A DNA stretch of 64,000 nucleotides, taken from the NCBI RefSeq assembly GCF_964340395.1, contig NC_135557.1, positions 626,501 to 690,500 on the forward strand. The letters are read 5' to 3'. Made by a program: the position numbers and the translations under genes. This document shows positions 9,601 through 25,300 of this stretch, one piece after another (within the stretch, counting starts at the first letter, position 1; each line of letters begins with the position of its first letter). The notes beneath the pieces were generated by a model. That model had not been told where the DNA came from and searched no databases. It saw nothing but the letters and a program-made list of their open reading frames with translations. This stretch comes from Glandiceps talaboti. Its lineage: Eukaryota; Hemichordata; Enteropneusta; Spengelidae.

Positions 9601-11250
9601 ATTGATTTAAACACTGTAGTAGTCTTACACATTGATATAAACACTGTAGTAGTCTTGCACATTGATTTAAACACTATATTAGTCTTACACATTGATTTCA
9701 ACAATGTAGTAGGCTTACACATTGATTTAAACACTGTAGTAGTCTTACACATTGATATAAACACTGTAGTAGTCTTACACATTGATTTAAACACTATATT
9801 AGTCTTAAACATTGATTTAAACACTGTAGTTGTCTTACACATTGATTTAAACACTATATTAGTCTAACACATTGATTTAAACACTATATTAGTCTTACAC
9901 ATTGATGTAAACACTGTAGTAGTCTTACACATTGATTTAAACACTCTAGTAGTCTTACACATTGATTTAAACACTCTAGTAGTCTTACACATTGATTTAA
10001 ACACTGTAGTTGTCATACACATTGATTTAAACACTGTAGTAGTCTTACACATTGATTTAAACACTGTAGTAGTCTTACACATTGATTTAAACACTATATT
10101 AATCTTACACATTGATTTAAACACTGTAGTAGTCTTACACATTGATTTAAACACTGTAGTAGTCTTACACATTGATATAAACACTGTAGTAGTCTTACAC
10201 ATTGATTTAAACGCTATATTAGTCTTACACATTGATTTCAACACTGTAGTAGGCTTACACATTGATTTAAACACTGTAGTTGTCATACACATTGATTTAA
10301 ACACTGTAGTAGTCTTACACATTGATTTAAACACTGTAGTAGTCTTACACATTGATTTAAACACTGCAGTTGTCATACACATTGATTTAAACACTGTAGT
10401 AGTCTTACACATTGATTTAAACACTGTAGTAGTCTTACACATTGATATAAACACTGTAGTAGTCTTGCACATTGATTTAAACACTATATTAGTCTTACAC
10501 ATTGATTTCAACAATGTAGTAGGCTTACACATTGATTTAAACACTGTAGTAGTCTTACACATTGATATAAACACTGTAGTAGTCTTACACATTGATTTAA
10601 ACACTATATTAGTCTTAAACATTGATTTAAACACTGTAGTTGTCTTACACATTGATTTAAACACTATATTAGTCTAACACATTGATTTAAACACTATATT
10701 AGTCTTACACATTGATTTAAACACTGTAGTTGTCTTACACATTGATGTAAACACTGTAGTAGTCTTACACATTGATTTAAACACTCTAGTAGTCTTACAC
10801 ATTGATTTAAACACTCTAGTAGTCTTACACATTGATTTAAACACTGTAGTTGTCATACACATTGATTTAAACACTGTAGTAGTCTTACACATTGATTTAA
10901 ACACTGTAGTAGTCTTACACATTGATTTAAACACTATATTAATCTTACACATTGATTTAAACACTGTAGTAGTCTTACACATTGATTTAAACACTGTAGT
11001 AGTCTTACACATTGATATAAACACTGTAGTAGTCTTACACATTGATTTAAACGCTATATTAGTCTTACACATTGATTTCAACACTGTAGTAGGCTTACAC
11101 ATTGATTTAAACACTGTAGTTGTCATACACATTGATTTAAACACTGTAGTAGTCTTACACATTGATTTAAACACTGTAGTAGTCTTACACATTGATTTAA
11201 ACACTGCAGTTGTCATACACATTGATTTAAACACTGTAGTTGTCTTACAC
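9601..11250. repeat. Tandem duplication of an 810-bp block inside the satellite
   Basis: The variant series from 9601 repeats from 10411. The rare variant AGTCTTGCACATTG at about 9653 recurs at about 10463, exactly 810 bp on. After one extra monomer near 10711-10740 the displacement becomes 840 bp: ATTGATGTAAACACTG at 9901 matches 10741, and AACGCTATATT at 10210 matches 11050. Confidence 0.9.
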
Positions 11251-11513
11251 ATTGATTTAAACACTTTAGTTGTCTTACACATTGATTTAAACACTGTAGT
11301 AGTCTTACACATTGATTTAAACACTGTATTAGTCTTACACATTGATTTAAACACTGTAGTAGTCTTACACATTGATTTAAACACTGTAGTAGTCTTACAC
11401 ATTGATATAAACACTTTAGTTGTCTTACACATTGATTTAAACACTATATTAGTCTTAAACATTGATTTAAACACTGTAGTTGTCTTACACATTGATTTAA
11501 ACACTATATTAGT

Positions 11514-14500
11514 CTAACACATTGATTTAAACACTGTAGTAGTCTTACACATTGATTTAAACACTGTAGTAGTCTTACACATTGAATTAAACACTGTAGT
11601 AGTCTTACACATTGATTTAAACACTGTAGTAGTCTTACACATTGATTTAAACACTGTAGTAGTCTTACACATTGATTTAAACACTATATTAATCTTACAC
11701 ATTGATTTAAACACTGCAGTAGTCTTACACATTGATTTAAACACTGTAGTAGTCTTACACATTGATATAAACACTGTAGTAGTCTTATACATTGATTTAA
11801 ACACTATATTAGTCTTACACATTGATTTCAACACTGTAGTAGGCTTACACATTGATTTAAACACTGTAGTTGTCATACACATTGATTTAAACACTGAAGT
11901 AGTCTTACACATTGATTTAAACACTGTAGTAGTCTTACACATTGATTTAAACAGTGTAGTTGTCATACACATTGATTTAAACACTATATTAGTCTAACAC
12001 ATTGATTTAACACTATATTAGTCTAACACATTGATTTAAACACTATATTAGTCTTACACATTGATTTAAACACTGTAGTTGTCTTACACATTGATTTAAA
12101 CACTGTAGTAGTCTTACACATTGATTTAAACACTGTAGTTGTCTTACACATTGATTTAAACACTTTAGTTGTCTTACACATTGATTTAAACACTGTAGTA
12201 GTCTTACACATTGATTTAAACACTGTAGTTGTCTTACACATTGATTTAAACACTGTAGTAGTCTTACACATTGATTTAAACACTGTAGTAGTCTTACACA
12301 TTGATTTAAACACTGTAGTTGTCTTACACATTGATTTAAACACTGTAGTAGTCTTACACATTGATTTAAACACTGTAGTTGTCTTACACATTGATTTAAA
12401 CACTGTAGTAGTATTACACATTGATTTAAACACTGTAGTAGTCTTACACATTGATTTAAACACTGTAGTAGTCTTACACATTGATTTAAAAACTATATTA
12501 GTCTTACACGTTGATTTAAACACTGTAGTAGTCTTACACGTTGATTTAAACACTGTAGTAGTCGATTAAAACACTGTAGTAGTATTACACATTGATTTAA
12601 ACACTGTAGTAGTATTACACATTGATTTAAACACTATATTAGTCTAACACATTGATTTAAACACTGTAGTAGTATTACACATTGATTTGAACACTGTAGT
12701 AGTCTTACACATTGATTTAAACACTGTAGTAGTCTTACACATTGATTTAAACACTGTAGTTGTCTTACACATTGATTTAAACACTGTAGTAGTCTTACAC
12801 ATTGATTTAAACACTGTAGTTGTCTTACACATTGATTTAAACACTGTAGTAGTCTTACACATTGATTTAAACACTGTAGTAGTCTTACACATTGATTTAA
12901 ACACTGTAGTAGTCTTACACATTGATTTAAACACTGTAGTAGTATTACACATTGATTTAAACACTGTATTAGTCTTACACATTGATTTAAACACTATAGT
13001 TGTTTTACACATTGATTTAAACACTGTAGTAGTCTTACACATTGATTTAAACACTATATTAGTCTTACACATTGATTTAAACACTAGTAGTCTTACACAT
13101 TGATTTAAACACTGTAGTAGTCTTACACATTGATTTAAACACTATAGTTGTCTTACACATTGATTTAAACACTGTAGTAGTCTTACACATTGATTTAAAC
13201 ACTGTAGTAGTATTACACATTGATTTAAACACTGTATTAGTCTTACACATTGATTAAAGCACTATAGGTGTTTTACACATTGATTTAAACACTGTAGTAG
13301 TCTTACACATTGATTTAAACACTATATTAGTCTTACACATTGATCTAAACACTGTAGTAGTCTTACACATAGATTTAAACACTGTAGTAGTCTTACACAT
13401 TGATTTAAACACTGTAGTAGTCTTACACATTGATTTAAACACTGTATTAGTCTTACACATTGATTTAAACACTGTAGTAGTATTACACATTGATTTAAAC
13501 ACTATATTAGTCTAACACATTGATTTAAACACTATATTAGTCTTACACATTGATTTAAACACTGTAGTAGGCTTACACATTGATTTAAACACTGTAGTAG
13601 TCTTACACATTGATTAAAACACTGTAGTTGTCTTACACATTGATTTAAACACTGTAGTAGTCTTACACATTGATTTAAACACTGTAGTAGTATTACACAT
13701 TGATTTAAACACTGTATTAGTCTTACACATTGATTGAAACACTATAGTTGATTTACACATTTATTTAAACACTGTAGTAGTCTTACACATTGATTAAAAC
13801 ACTGTAGTTGTCTTACACATTGATTTAAACACTGTAGTAGTCTTACACATTGATTTAAACACTGTAGTAGTATTACACATTGATTTAAACACTGTATTAG
13901 TCTTACACATTGATTGAAACACTATAGTTGATTTACACATTTATTTAAACACTGTAGTAGTCTTACACATTGATTTAAACACTATATTAGTCTTACACAT
14001 TAATTTAAACACTGTAGTAGTCTTACACATTGATTTAAACACTGTAGTAGTCTTACACATTGATATAAACACTGTAGTAGTCTAATAACACATTGATTTA
14101 AAAACTATATTAGTCTTACACATTGATTTAAAAACTGTAGTAGTCTTACACATTGATATAAACACTTTAGTTGTCTTACACATTGATTTAAACACTATAT
14201 TAGTCTAACACATTGATTTAAACACTGTAGTAGTCTTACACATTGATTTAAACACTGTAGTAGTCTTACACATTGAATTAAACACTGTAGTAGTCTTACA
14301 CATTGATTTAAACACTGTAGTAGTCTTACACATTGATTTAAACACTGTAGTAGTCTTACACATTGATTTAAACACTATATTAATCTTACACATTGATTTA
14401 AACACTGCAGTAGTCTTACACATTGATTTAAACACTGTAGTAGTCTTACACATTGATATAAACACTGTAGTAGTCTTATACATTGATTTAAACACTATAT

Positions 14501-15244
14501 TAGTCTTACACATTGATTTCAACACTGTAGTAGGCTTACACATTGATTTAAACACTGTAGTTGTCATACACATTGATTTAAACACTGAAGTAGTCTTACA
14601 CATTGATTTAAACACTGTAGTAGTCTTACACATTGATTTAAACAGTGTAGTTGTCATACACATTGATTTAAACACTATATTAGTCTAACACATTGATTTA
14701 ACACTATATTAGTCTAACACATTGATTTAAACACTATATTAGTCTTACACATTGATTTAAACACTGTAGTTGTCTTACACATTGATTTAAACACTGTAGT
14801 AGTCTTACACATTGATTTAAACACTGTAGTTGTCTTACACATTGATTTAAACACTTTAGTTGTCTTACACATTGATTTAAACACTGTAGTAGCCTTACAC
14901 ATTGATTTAAACACTGTATTAGTCTTACACATTGATTTAAACACTGTAGTAGTCTTACACATTGATTTAAACACTGTAGTAGTCTTACACATTGATTTAA
15001 ACACTGTAGTTGTCTTACACATTGATTTAAACACTGTAGTAGTCTTACACATTGATTTAAACACTGTAGTTGTCTTACACATTGATTTAAACACTGTAGT
15101 AGTATTACACATTGATTTAAACACTGTAGTAGTCTTACACATTGATTTAAACACTGTAGTAGTCTTACACATTGATTTAAAAACTATATTAGTCTTACAC
15201 GTTGATTTAAACACTCTAGTAGTCTTACACATTGATTTAAACAC
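11514..15244. repeat. Block of about 1,040 bp repeated at 2,691-bp displacement
   Basis: The monomer-variant order at 11514-12553 recurs at 14205-15244. It includes the diagnostic GAATTAAACACTG, GCAGTAG and GAAGTAG variants and a 29-bp monomer. Its first 470 bp appear again at 17224-17694, 29572-30042 and 41732-42202. Confidence 0.85.
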
Positions 15245-17851
15245 TGTAGTTATTGATTAAAACACTGTAGTAGTATTACACATTGATTTAAACACTGTAG
15301 TAGTATTACACATTGATTTAAACACTGTAGTAGTCTTACACATTGATTTAAACACTGTAGTAGTCTTACACATTGATTTAAACACTGTAGTTGTCTTACA
15401 CATTGATTTAAACACTGTAGTAGTCTTACACATTGATTTAAACACTGTAGTTGTCTTACACATTGATTTAAACACTGTAGTAGTCTTACACATTGATTTA
15501 AACACTGTAGTAGTCTTACACATTGATTTAAACACTGTAGTAGTATTACACATTGATTTAAACACTGTATTAGTCTTACACATTGATTTAAACACTATAG
15601 TTGTTTTACACATTGATTTAAACACTGTAGTAGTCTTACACATTGATTTAAACACTATATTAGTCTTACACATTGATTTAAACACTATAGTTGTCTTACA
15701 CATTGATTTAAACACTGTAGTAGTCTTACACATTGATTTAAACACTGTAGTAGTATTACACATTGATTTAAACACTGTATTAGTCTTACACATTGATTAA
15801 AACACTATAGGTGTTTTACACATTGATTTAAACACTATATTAGTCTTACACATTGATTTAAACACTGTAGTAGTCTTACACATAGATTTAAACACTGTAG
15901 TAGTCTTACACATTGATTTAAACACTGTAGTAGTCTTACACATTGATTTAAACACTGTAGTAGTCTTACACATTGATTTAAACACTGTAGTAGTCTTACA
16001 CATTGATTTAAACACTGTAGTAGTCTTACACATTGATTTAAACACTGTAGTAGTATTACACATTGATTTAAACACTGTAGTAGTCTTACACATTGATTTA
16101 AACACTATAGTTGTTTTACACATTGATTTAAACACTGTAGTAGTCTTACACATTGATTTAAACACTATATTAGTCTTACACATTGATTTAAACACTAGTA
16201 GTCTTACACATTGATTTAAACACTGTAGTAGTCTTACACATTGATTTAAACACTATATTAGTCTTACACATTGATTTAAACACTAGTAGTCTTACACATT
16301 GATTAAAACACTATAGGTGTTTTACACATTGATTTAAACACTGTAGTAGTCTTACACATTGATTTAAACACTATATTAGTCTTACACATTGATTTAAACA
16401 CTGTAGTAGTCTTACACATAGATTTAAACACTGTAGTAGTCTTACACATTGATTTAAACACTGTATTAGTCTTACACATTGATTTAAACACTGTAGTAGT
16501 ATTACACATTGATTTAAACACTATATTAGTCTAACACATTGATTTAAACACTATATTAGTCTTACACGTTGATTTAAACACTGTAGTAGGCTTACACATT
16601 GATTTAAACACTGTAGTAGTCTTACACATTGATTAAAACACTGTAGTTGTCTTACACATTGATTTAAACACTGTAGTAGTCTTACACATTGATTTAAACA
16701 CTGTAGTAGTATTACACATTGATTTAAACACTGTATTAGTCTTACACATTGATTGAAACACTATAGTTGATTTACACATTTATTTAAACACTGTAGTAGT
16801 CTTACACATTGATTTAAACACTATATTAGTCTTACACATTAATTTAAACACTGTATTAGTCTTACACATTGATTGAAACACTATAGTTGATTTACACATT
16901 TATTTAAACACTGTAGTAGTCTTACACATTGATTTAAACACTATATTAGTCTTACACATTAATTTAAACACTGTAGTAGTCTTACACATTGATTTAAACA
17001 CTGTAGTAGTCTTACACATTGATATAAACACTGTAGTAGTCTTATAACACATTGATTTAAAAACTATATTAGTCTTACACATTGATCTAAACACTGTAGT
17101 AGTCTTACACATTGATATAAACACTTTAGTTGTCTTACACATTGATTTAAACACTATATTAGTCTTAAACATTGATTTAAACACTGTAGTTGTCTTACAC
17201 ATTGATTTAAACACTATATTAGTCTAACACATTGATTTAAACACTGTAGTAGTCTTACACATTGATTTAAACACTGTAGTAGTCTTACACATTGAATTAA
17301 ACACTGTAGTAGTCTTACACATTGATTTAAACACTGTAGTAGTCTTACACATTGATTTAAACACTGTAGTAGTCTTACACATTGATTTAAACACTATATT
17401 AATCTTACACATTGATTTAAACACTGCAGTAGTCTTACACATTGATTTAAACACTGTAGTAGTCTTACACATTGATATAAACACTGTAGTAGTCTTATAC
17501 ATTGATTTAAACACTATATTAGTCTTACACATTGATTTCAACACTGTAGTAGGCTTACACATTGATTTAAACACTGTAGTTGTCATACACATTGATTTAA
17601 ACACTGAAGTAGTCTTACACATTGATTTAAACACTGTAGTAGTCTTACACATTGATTTAAACAGTGTAGTTGTCATACACATTGATTTAAACACTATATT
17701 AGTCTAACACATTGATTTAACACTATATTAGTCTAACACATTGATTTAAACACTATATTAGTCTTACACATTGATTTAAACACTGTAGTTGTCATACACA
17801 TTGATTTAAACACTATATTAGTCTAACACATTGATTTAACACTATATTAGT

Positions 17852-20800
17852 CTAACACATTGATTTAAACACTATATTAGTCTTACACATTGATTTAAAC
17901 ACTGTAGTTGTCTTACACATTGATTTAAACACTGTAGTACTCTTACACATTGATTTAAACACTGTAGTTGTCTTACACATTGATTTAAACACTTTAGTTG
18001 TCTTACACATTGATTTAAACACTGTAGTAGTCTTACACATTGATTTAAACACTGTAGTTGTCTTACACATTGATTTAAACACTGTAGTAGTCTTACACAT
18101 TGATTTAAACACTGTAGTAGTCTTACACATTGATTTAAACACTGTAGTTGTCTTACACATTGATTTAAACACTGTAGTAGTCTTACACATTGATTTAAAC
18201 ACTGTAGTTGTCTTACACATTGATTTAAACACTGTAGTAGTATTACACATTGATTTAAACACTGTAGTAGTCTTACACATTGATTTAAACACTGTAGTAG
18301 TCTTACACATTGATTTAAAAACTATATTAGTCTTACACGTTGATTTAAACACTCTAGTAGTCTTACACATTGATTTAAACACTGTAGTTATTGATTAAAA
18401 CACTGTAGTAGTATTACACATTGATTTAAACACTGTAGTAGTATTACACATTGATTTGAACACTGTAGTAGTCTTACACATTGATTTAAACACTGTAGTA
18501 GTCTTACACATTGATTTAAACACTGTAGTTGTCTTACACATTGATTTAAACACTGTAGTAGTATTACACATTGATTTAAACACTGTAGTTGTCTTACACA
18601 TTGATTTAAACACTGTAGTAGTCTTACACATTGATTTAAACACTGTAGTAGTCTTACACATTGATTTAAACACTGTAGTAGTCTTACACATTGATTTAAA
18701 CACTGTAGTAGTATTACACATTGATTTAAACACTGTATTAGTCTTACACATTGATTTAAACACTATAGTTGTTTTACACATTGATTTAAACACTGTAGTA
18801 GTCTTACACATTGATTTAAACACTATATTAGTCTTACACATTGATTTAAACACTAGTAGTCTTACACATTGATTTAAACACTCTAGTAGTCTTACACATT
18901 GATTTAAACACTATAGTTGTCTTACACATTGATTTAAACACTGTAGTAGTCTTACACATTGATTTAAACACTGTAGTAGTATTACACATTGATTTAAACA
19001 CTGTATTAGTCTTACACATTGATTAAAACACTATAGGTGTTTTACACATTGATTTAAACACTGTAGTAGTCTTACACATTGATTTAAACACTATATTAGT
19101 CTTACACATTGATTTAAACACTGTAGTAGTCTTACACATAGATTTAAACACTGTAGTAGTCTTACACATTGATTTAAACACTGTAGTAGTCTTACACATT
19201 GATTTAAACACTGTATTAGTCTTACACATTGATTTAAACACTATATTAGTCTTACACATTGATTTAAACACTGTAGTTGTCATACACATTGATTTAAACA
19301 CTATATTAGTCTAACACATTGATTTAACACTATATTAGTCTAACACATTGATTTAAACACTATATTAGTCTTACACATTGATTTAAACACTGTAGTTGTC
19401 TTACACATTGATTTAAACACTGTAGTACTCTTACACATTGATTTAAACACTGTAGTTGTCTTACACATTGATTTAAACACTTTAGTTGTCTTACACATTG
19501 ATTTAAACACTGTAGTAGTCTTACACATTGATTTAAACACTGTAGTTGTCTTACACATTGATTTAAACACTGTAGTAGTCTTACACATTGATTTAAACAC
19601 TGTAGTAGTCTTACACATTGATTTAAACACTGTAGTTGTCTTACACATTGATTTAAACACTGTAGTAGTCTTACACATTGATTTAAACACTGTAGTTGTC
19701 TTACACATTGATTTAAACACTGTAGTAGTATTACACATTGATTTAAACACTGTAGTAGTCTTACACATTGATTTAAACACTGTAGTAGTCTTACACATTG
19801 ATTTAAAAACTATATTAGTCTTACACGTTGATTTAAACACTCTAGTAGTCTTACACATTGATTTAAACACTGTAGTTATTGATTAAAACACTGTAGTAGT
19901 ATTACACATTGATTTAAACACTGTAGTAGTATTACACATTGATTTGAACACTGTAGTAGTCTTACACATTGATTTAAACACTGTAGTAGTCTTACACATT
20001 GATTTAAACACTGTAGTTGTCTTACACATTGATTTAAACACTGTAGTAGTCTTACACATTGATTTAAACACTGTAGTTGTCTTACACATTGATTTAAACA
20101 CTGTAGTAGTCTTACACATTGATTTAAACACTGTAGTAGTCTTACACATTGATTTAAACACTGTAGTAGTCTTACACATTGATTTAAACACTGTAGTAGT
20201 ATTACACATTGATTTAAACACTGTATTAGTCTTACACATTGATTTAAACACTATAGTTGTTTTACACATTGATTTAAACACTGTAGTAGTCTTACACATT
20301 GATTTAAACACTATATTAGTCTTACACATTGATTTAAACACTAGTAGTCTTACACATTGATTTAAACACTGTAGTAGTCTTACACATTGATTTAAACACT
20401 ATAGTTGTCTTACACATTGATTTAAACACTGTAGTAGTCTTACACATTGATTTAAACACTGTAGTAGTATTACACATTGATTTAAACACTGTATTAGTCT
20501 TACACATTGATTAAAACACTATAGGTGTTTTACACATTGATTTAAACACTGTAGTAGTCTTACACATTGATTTAAACACTATATTAGTCTTACACATTGA
20601 TTTAAACACTGTAGTAGTCTTACACATAGATTTAAACACTTTAGTTGTCTTACACATTGATTTAAACACTATATTAGTCTTAAACATTGATTTAAACACT
20701 ATAGTTGTCTTACACATTGATTTAAACACTGTAGTAGTCTTATACATTGATTTAAACACTGTAGTTGTCATACACATTGATTTAAACACTATATTAGTCT

Positions 20801-22315
20801 AACACATTGATTTAACACTATATTAGTCTAACACATTGATTTAAACACTATATTAGTCTTACACATTGATTTAAACACTGTAGTTGTCTTACACATTGAT
20901 TTAAACACTGTAGTACTCTTACACATTGATTTAAACACTGTAGTTGTCTTACACATTGATTTAAACACTTTAGTTGTCTTACACATTGATTTAAACACTG
21001 TAGTAGTCTTACACATTGATTTAAACACTGTAGTTGTCTTACACATTGATTTAAACACTGTAGTAGTCTTACACATTGATTTAAACACTGTAGTAGTCTT
21101 ACACATTGATTTAAACACTGTAGTTGTCTTACACATTGATTTAAACACTGTAGTAGTCTTACACATTGATTTAAACACTGTAGTTGTCTTACACATTGAT
21201 TTAAACACTGTAGTAGTATTACACATTGATTTAAACACTGTAGTAGTCTTACACATTGATTTAAACACTGTAGTAGTCTTACACATTGATTTAAAAACTA
21301 TATTAGTCTTACACGTTGATTTAAACACTCTAGTAGTCTTACACATTGATTTAAACACTGTAGTAGTCTTACACATTGATTTAAACACTGTAGTAGTCTT
21401 ACACATTGATTTAAACACTGTAGTTGTCTTACACATTGATTTAAACACTGTAGTAGTCCTACACATTGATTTAAACACTGTAGTTGTCTTACACATTGAT
21501 TTAAACACTGTAGTAGTCTTACACATTGATTTAAACACTGTAGTAGTCTTACACATTGATTTAAACACTGTAGTAGTCTTACACATTGATTTAAACACTG
21601 TAGTAGTATTACACATTGATTTAAACACTGTATTAGTCTTACACATTGATTTAAACACTATAGTTGTTTTACACATTGATTTAAACACTGTAGTAGTCTT
21701 ACACATTGATTTAAACACTATATTAGTCTTACACATTGATTTAAACACTAGTAGTCTTACACATTGATTTAAACACTGTAGTAGTCTTACACATTGATTT
21801 AAACACTATAGTTGTCTTACACATTGATTTAAACACTGTAGTAGTCTTACACATTGATTTAAACACTGTAGTAGTATTACACATTGATTTAAACACTGTA
21901 TTAGTCTTACACATTGATTAAAACACTATAGGTGTTTTACACATTGATTTAAACACTGTAGTAGTCTTACACATTGATTTAAACACTATATTAGTCTTAC
22001 ACATTGATTTAAACACTGTAGTAGTCTTACACATAGATTTAAACACTGTAGTAGTCTTACACATTGATTTAAACACTGTAGTAGTCTTACACATTGATTT
22101 AAACACTGTATTAGTCTTACACATTGATTTAAACACTGTAGTAGTATTACACATTGATTTAAACACTATATTAGTCTAACACATTGATTTAAACACTATA
22201 TTAGTCTTACACATTGATTTAAACACTGTAGTAGGCTTACACATTGATTTAAACACTGTAGTAGTCTTACACATTGATTAAAACACTGTAGTTGTCTTAC
22301 ACATTGATTTAAACA
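17852..22315. repeat. Higher-order repeat of 1,488 bp, about three copies
   Basis: Diagnostic monomer patterns begin at 17852, 19340 and 20828, exactly 1,488 bp apart. Internal marks keep the spacing: TTTGAACACTG at 18456 and 19944, and the 28-bp CACTAGTAGTC monomer near 18852 and 20340. The third copy is shortened: its CACTAGTAGTC falls after 1,407 bp. Confidence 0.9.
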
Positions 22316-25300
22316 CTGTAGTAGTCTTACACATTGATTTAAACACTGTAGTAGTATTACACATTGATTTAAACACTGTATTAGTCTTACACATTGATTG
22401 AAACACTATAGTTGATTTACACATTTATTTAAACACTGTAGTAGTCTTACACATTGATTTAAACACTGTAGTAGTCTTACACATTGATTTAAACACTGTA
22501 GTAGTCTTACACATTGATTTAAACACTATATTAATCTTACACATTGATTTAAACACTGCAGTAGTCTTACACATTGATTTAAACACTGTAGTAGTCTTAC
22601 ACATTGATATAAACACTGTAGTAGTCTTATACATTGATTTAAACACTATATTAGTCTTACACATTGATTTCAACACTGTAGTAGGCTTACACATTGATTT
22701 AAACACTGTAGTTGTCATACACATTGATTTAAACACTGAAGTAGTCTTACACATTGATTTAAACACTGTAGTAGTCTTACACATTGATTTAAACAGTGTA
22801 GTTGTCATACACATTGATTTAAACACTATATTAGTCTAACACATTGATTTAACACTATATTAGTCTAACACATTGATTTAAACACTATATTAGTCTTACA
22901 CATTGATTTAAACACTGTAGTTGTCTTACACATTGATTTAAACACTGTAGTACTCTTACACATTGATTTAAACACTGTAGTTGTCTTACACATTGATTTA
23001 AACACTTTAGTTGTCTTACACATTGATTTAAACACTGTAGTAGTCTTACACATTGATTTAAACACTGTAGTTGTCTTACACATTGATTTAAACACTGTAG
23101 TAGTCTTACACATTGATTTAAACACTGTAGTAGTCTTACACATTGATTTAAACACTGTAGTTGTCTTACACATTGATTTAAACACTGTAGTAGTCTTACA
23201 CATTGATTTAAACACTGTAGTTGTCTTACACATTGATTTAAACACTGTAGTAGTATTACACATTGATTTAAACACTGTAGTAGTCTTACACATTGATTTA
23301 AACACTGTAGTAGTCTTACACATTGATTTAAAAACTATATTAGTCTTACACGTTGATTTAAACACTCTAGTAGTCTTACACATTGATTTAAACACTGTAG
23401 TTATTGATTAAAACACTGTAGTAGTATTACACATTGATTTAAACACTGTAGTAGTATTACACATTGATTTGAACACTGTAGTAGTCTTACACATTGATTT
23501 AAACACTGTAGTAGTCTTACACATTGATCTAAACACTATATTAGTCTTACACATTGATTTAAACACTAGTAGTCTTACACATTGATTTAAACACTGTAGT
23601 AGTCTTACACATTGATTTAAAAACTATATTAGTCTTACACATTGATTTAAACACTGTAGTTGTCTTACACATTGATTTAAACACTATATTAGTCTAACAC
23701 ATTGATTTAAACAATATAGTTGTCTTACACATTGATTTAAACACTATATTAGTCTTACACATTGATTTAAACACTGTAGTAGTCTTACACATTGATTTAA
23801 ACACTGTAGTTGTCTTACACATTGATTTAAACACTGTAGTAGTCTTACACATTGATTTAAACACTGTAGTTGTCTTACACATTGATTTAAACACTGTAGT
23901 AGTCTTACACATTGATTTAAACACTGTAGTAGTCTTACACATTGATTTAAACACTGTAGTAGTATTACACATTGATTTAAACACTGTATTAGTCTTACAC
24001 ATTGATTTAAACACTGTAGTTGTTTTACACATTGATTTAAACACTGTAGTAGTCTTACACATTGATTTAAACACTATATTAGTCTTACACATTGATTTAA
24101 ACACTAGTAGTCTTACACATTGATTTAAACACTGTAGTAGTCTTACACATTGATTTAAACACTATAGTTGTCTTACACATTGATTTAAACACTGTAGTAG
24201 TCTTACACATTGATTTAAACACTGTAGTAGTATTACACATTGATTTAAACACTGTATTAGTCTTACACATTGATTAAAACACTATAGGTGTTTTACACAT
24301 TGATTTAAACACTGTAGTAGTCTTACACATTGATTTAAACACTATATTAGTCTTACACATTGATTTAAACACTGTAGTAGTCTTACACATAGATTTAAAC
24401 ACTGTAGTAGTCTTACACATTGATTTAAACACTGTAGTAGTCTTACACATTGATTTAAACACTGTATTAGTCTTACACATTGATTTAAACACTGTAGTAG
24501 TATTACACATTGATTTAAACACTATATTAGTCTAACACATTGATTTAAACACTATATTAGTCTTACACATTGATTTAAACACTGTAGTAGGCTTACACAT
24601 TGATTTAAACACTGTAGTAGTCTTACACATTGATTAAAACACTGTAGTTGTCTTACACATTGATTTAAACACTGTAGTAGTATTACACATTGATTTAAAC
24701 ACTGTAGTAGTATTACACATTGATTTAAACACTGTATTAGTCTTACACATTGATTGAAACACTATAGTTGATTTACACATTTATTTAAACACTGTAGTAG
24801 TCTTACACATTGATTTAAACACTATATTAGTCTTACACATTAATTTAAACACTGTAGTAGTCTTACACATTGATTTAAACACTGTAGTAGTCTTACACAT
24901 TGATATAAACACTGTAGTAGTCTTATAACACATTGATTTAAAAACTATATTAGTCATACACATTGATTTCAACACTGTAGTAGGCTTACACATTGATTTA
25001 AACACTGTAGTAGTCTTACACATTGATATAAACACTGTAGTAGTCTTACACATTGATTTAAACACTATATTAGTCTTAAACATTGATTTAAACACTGTAG
25101 TTGTCTTACACATTGACTTAAACACTATATTAGTCTAACACATTGATTTAAACACTATATTAGTCTTACACATTGATTTAAACACTGTAGTAGTCTTACA
25201 CTGTAGTAGTCTTACACATTGATTTAAACACTGTAGTAGTCTTACACATTGATTTAAACACTGTAGTAGTATTACACATTGATTTAAACACTGTATTAGT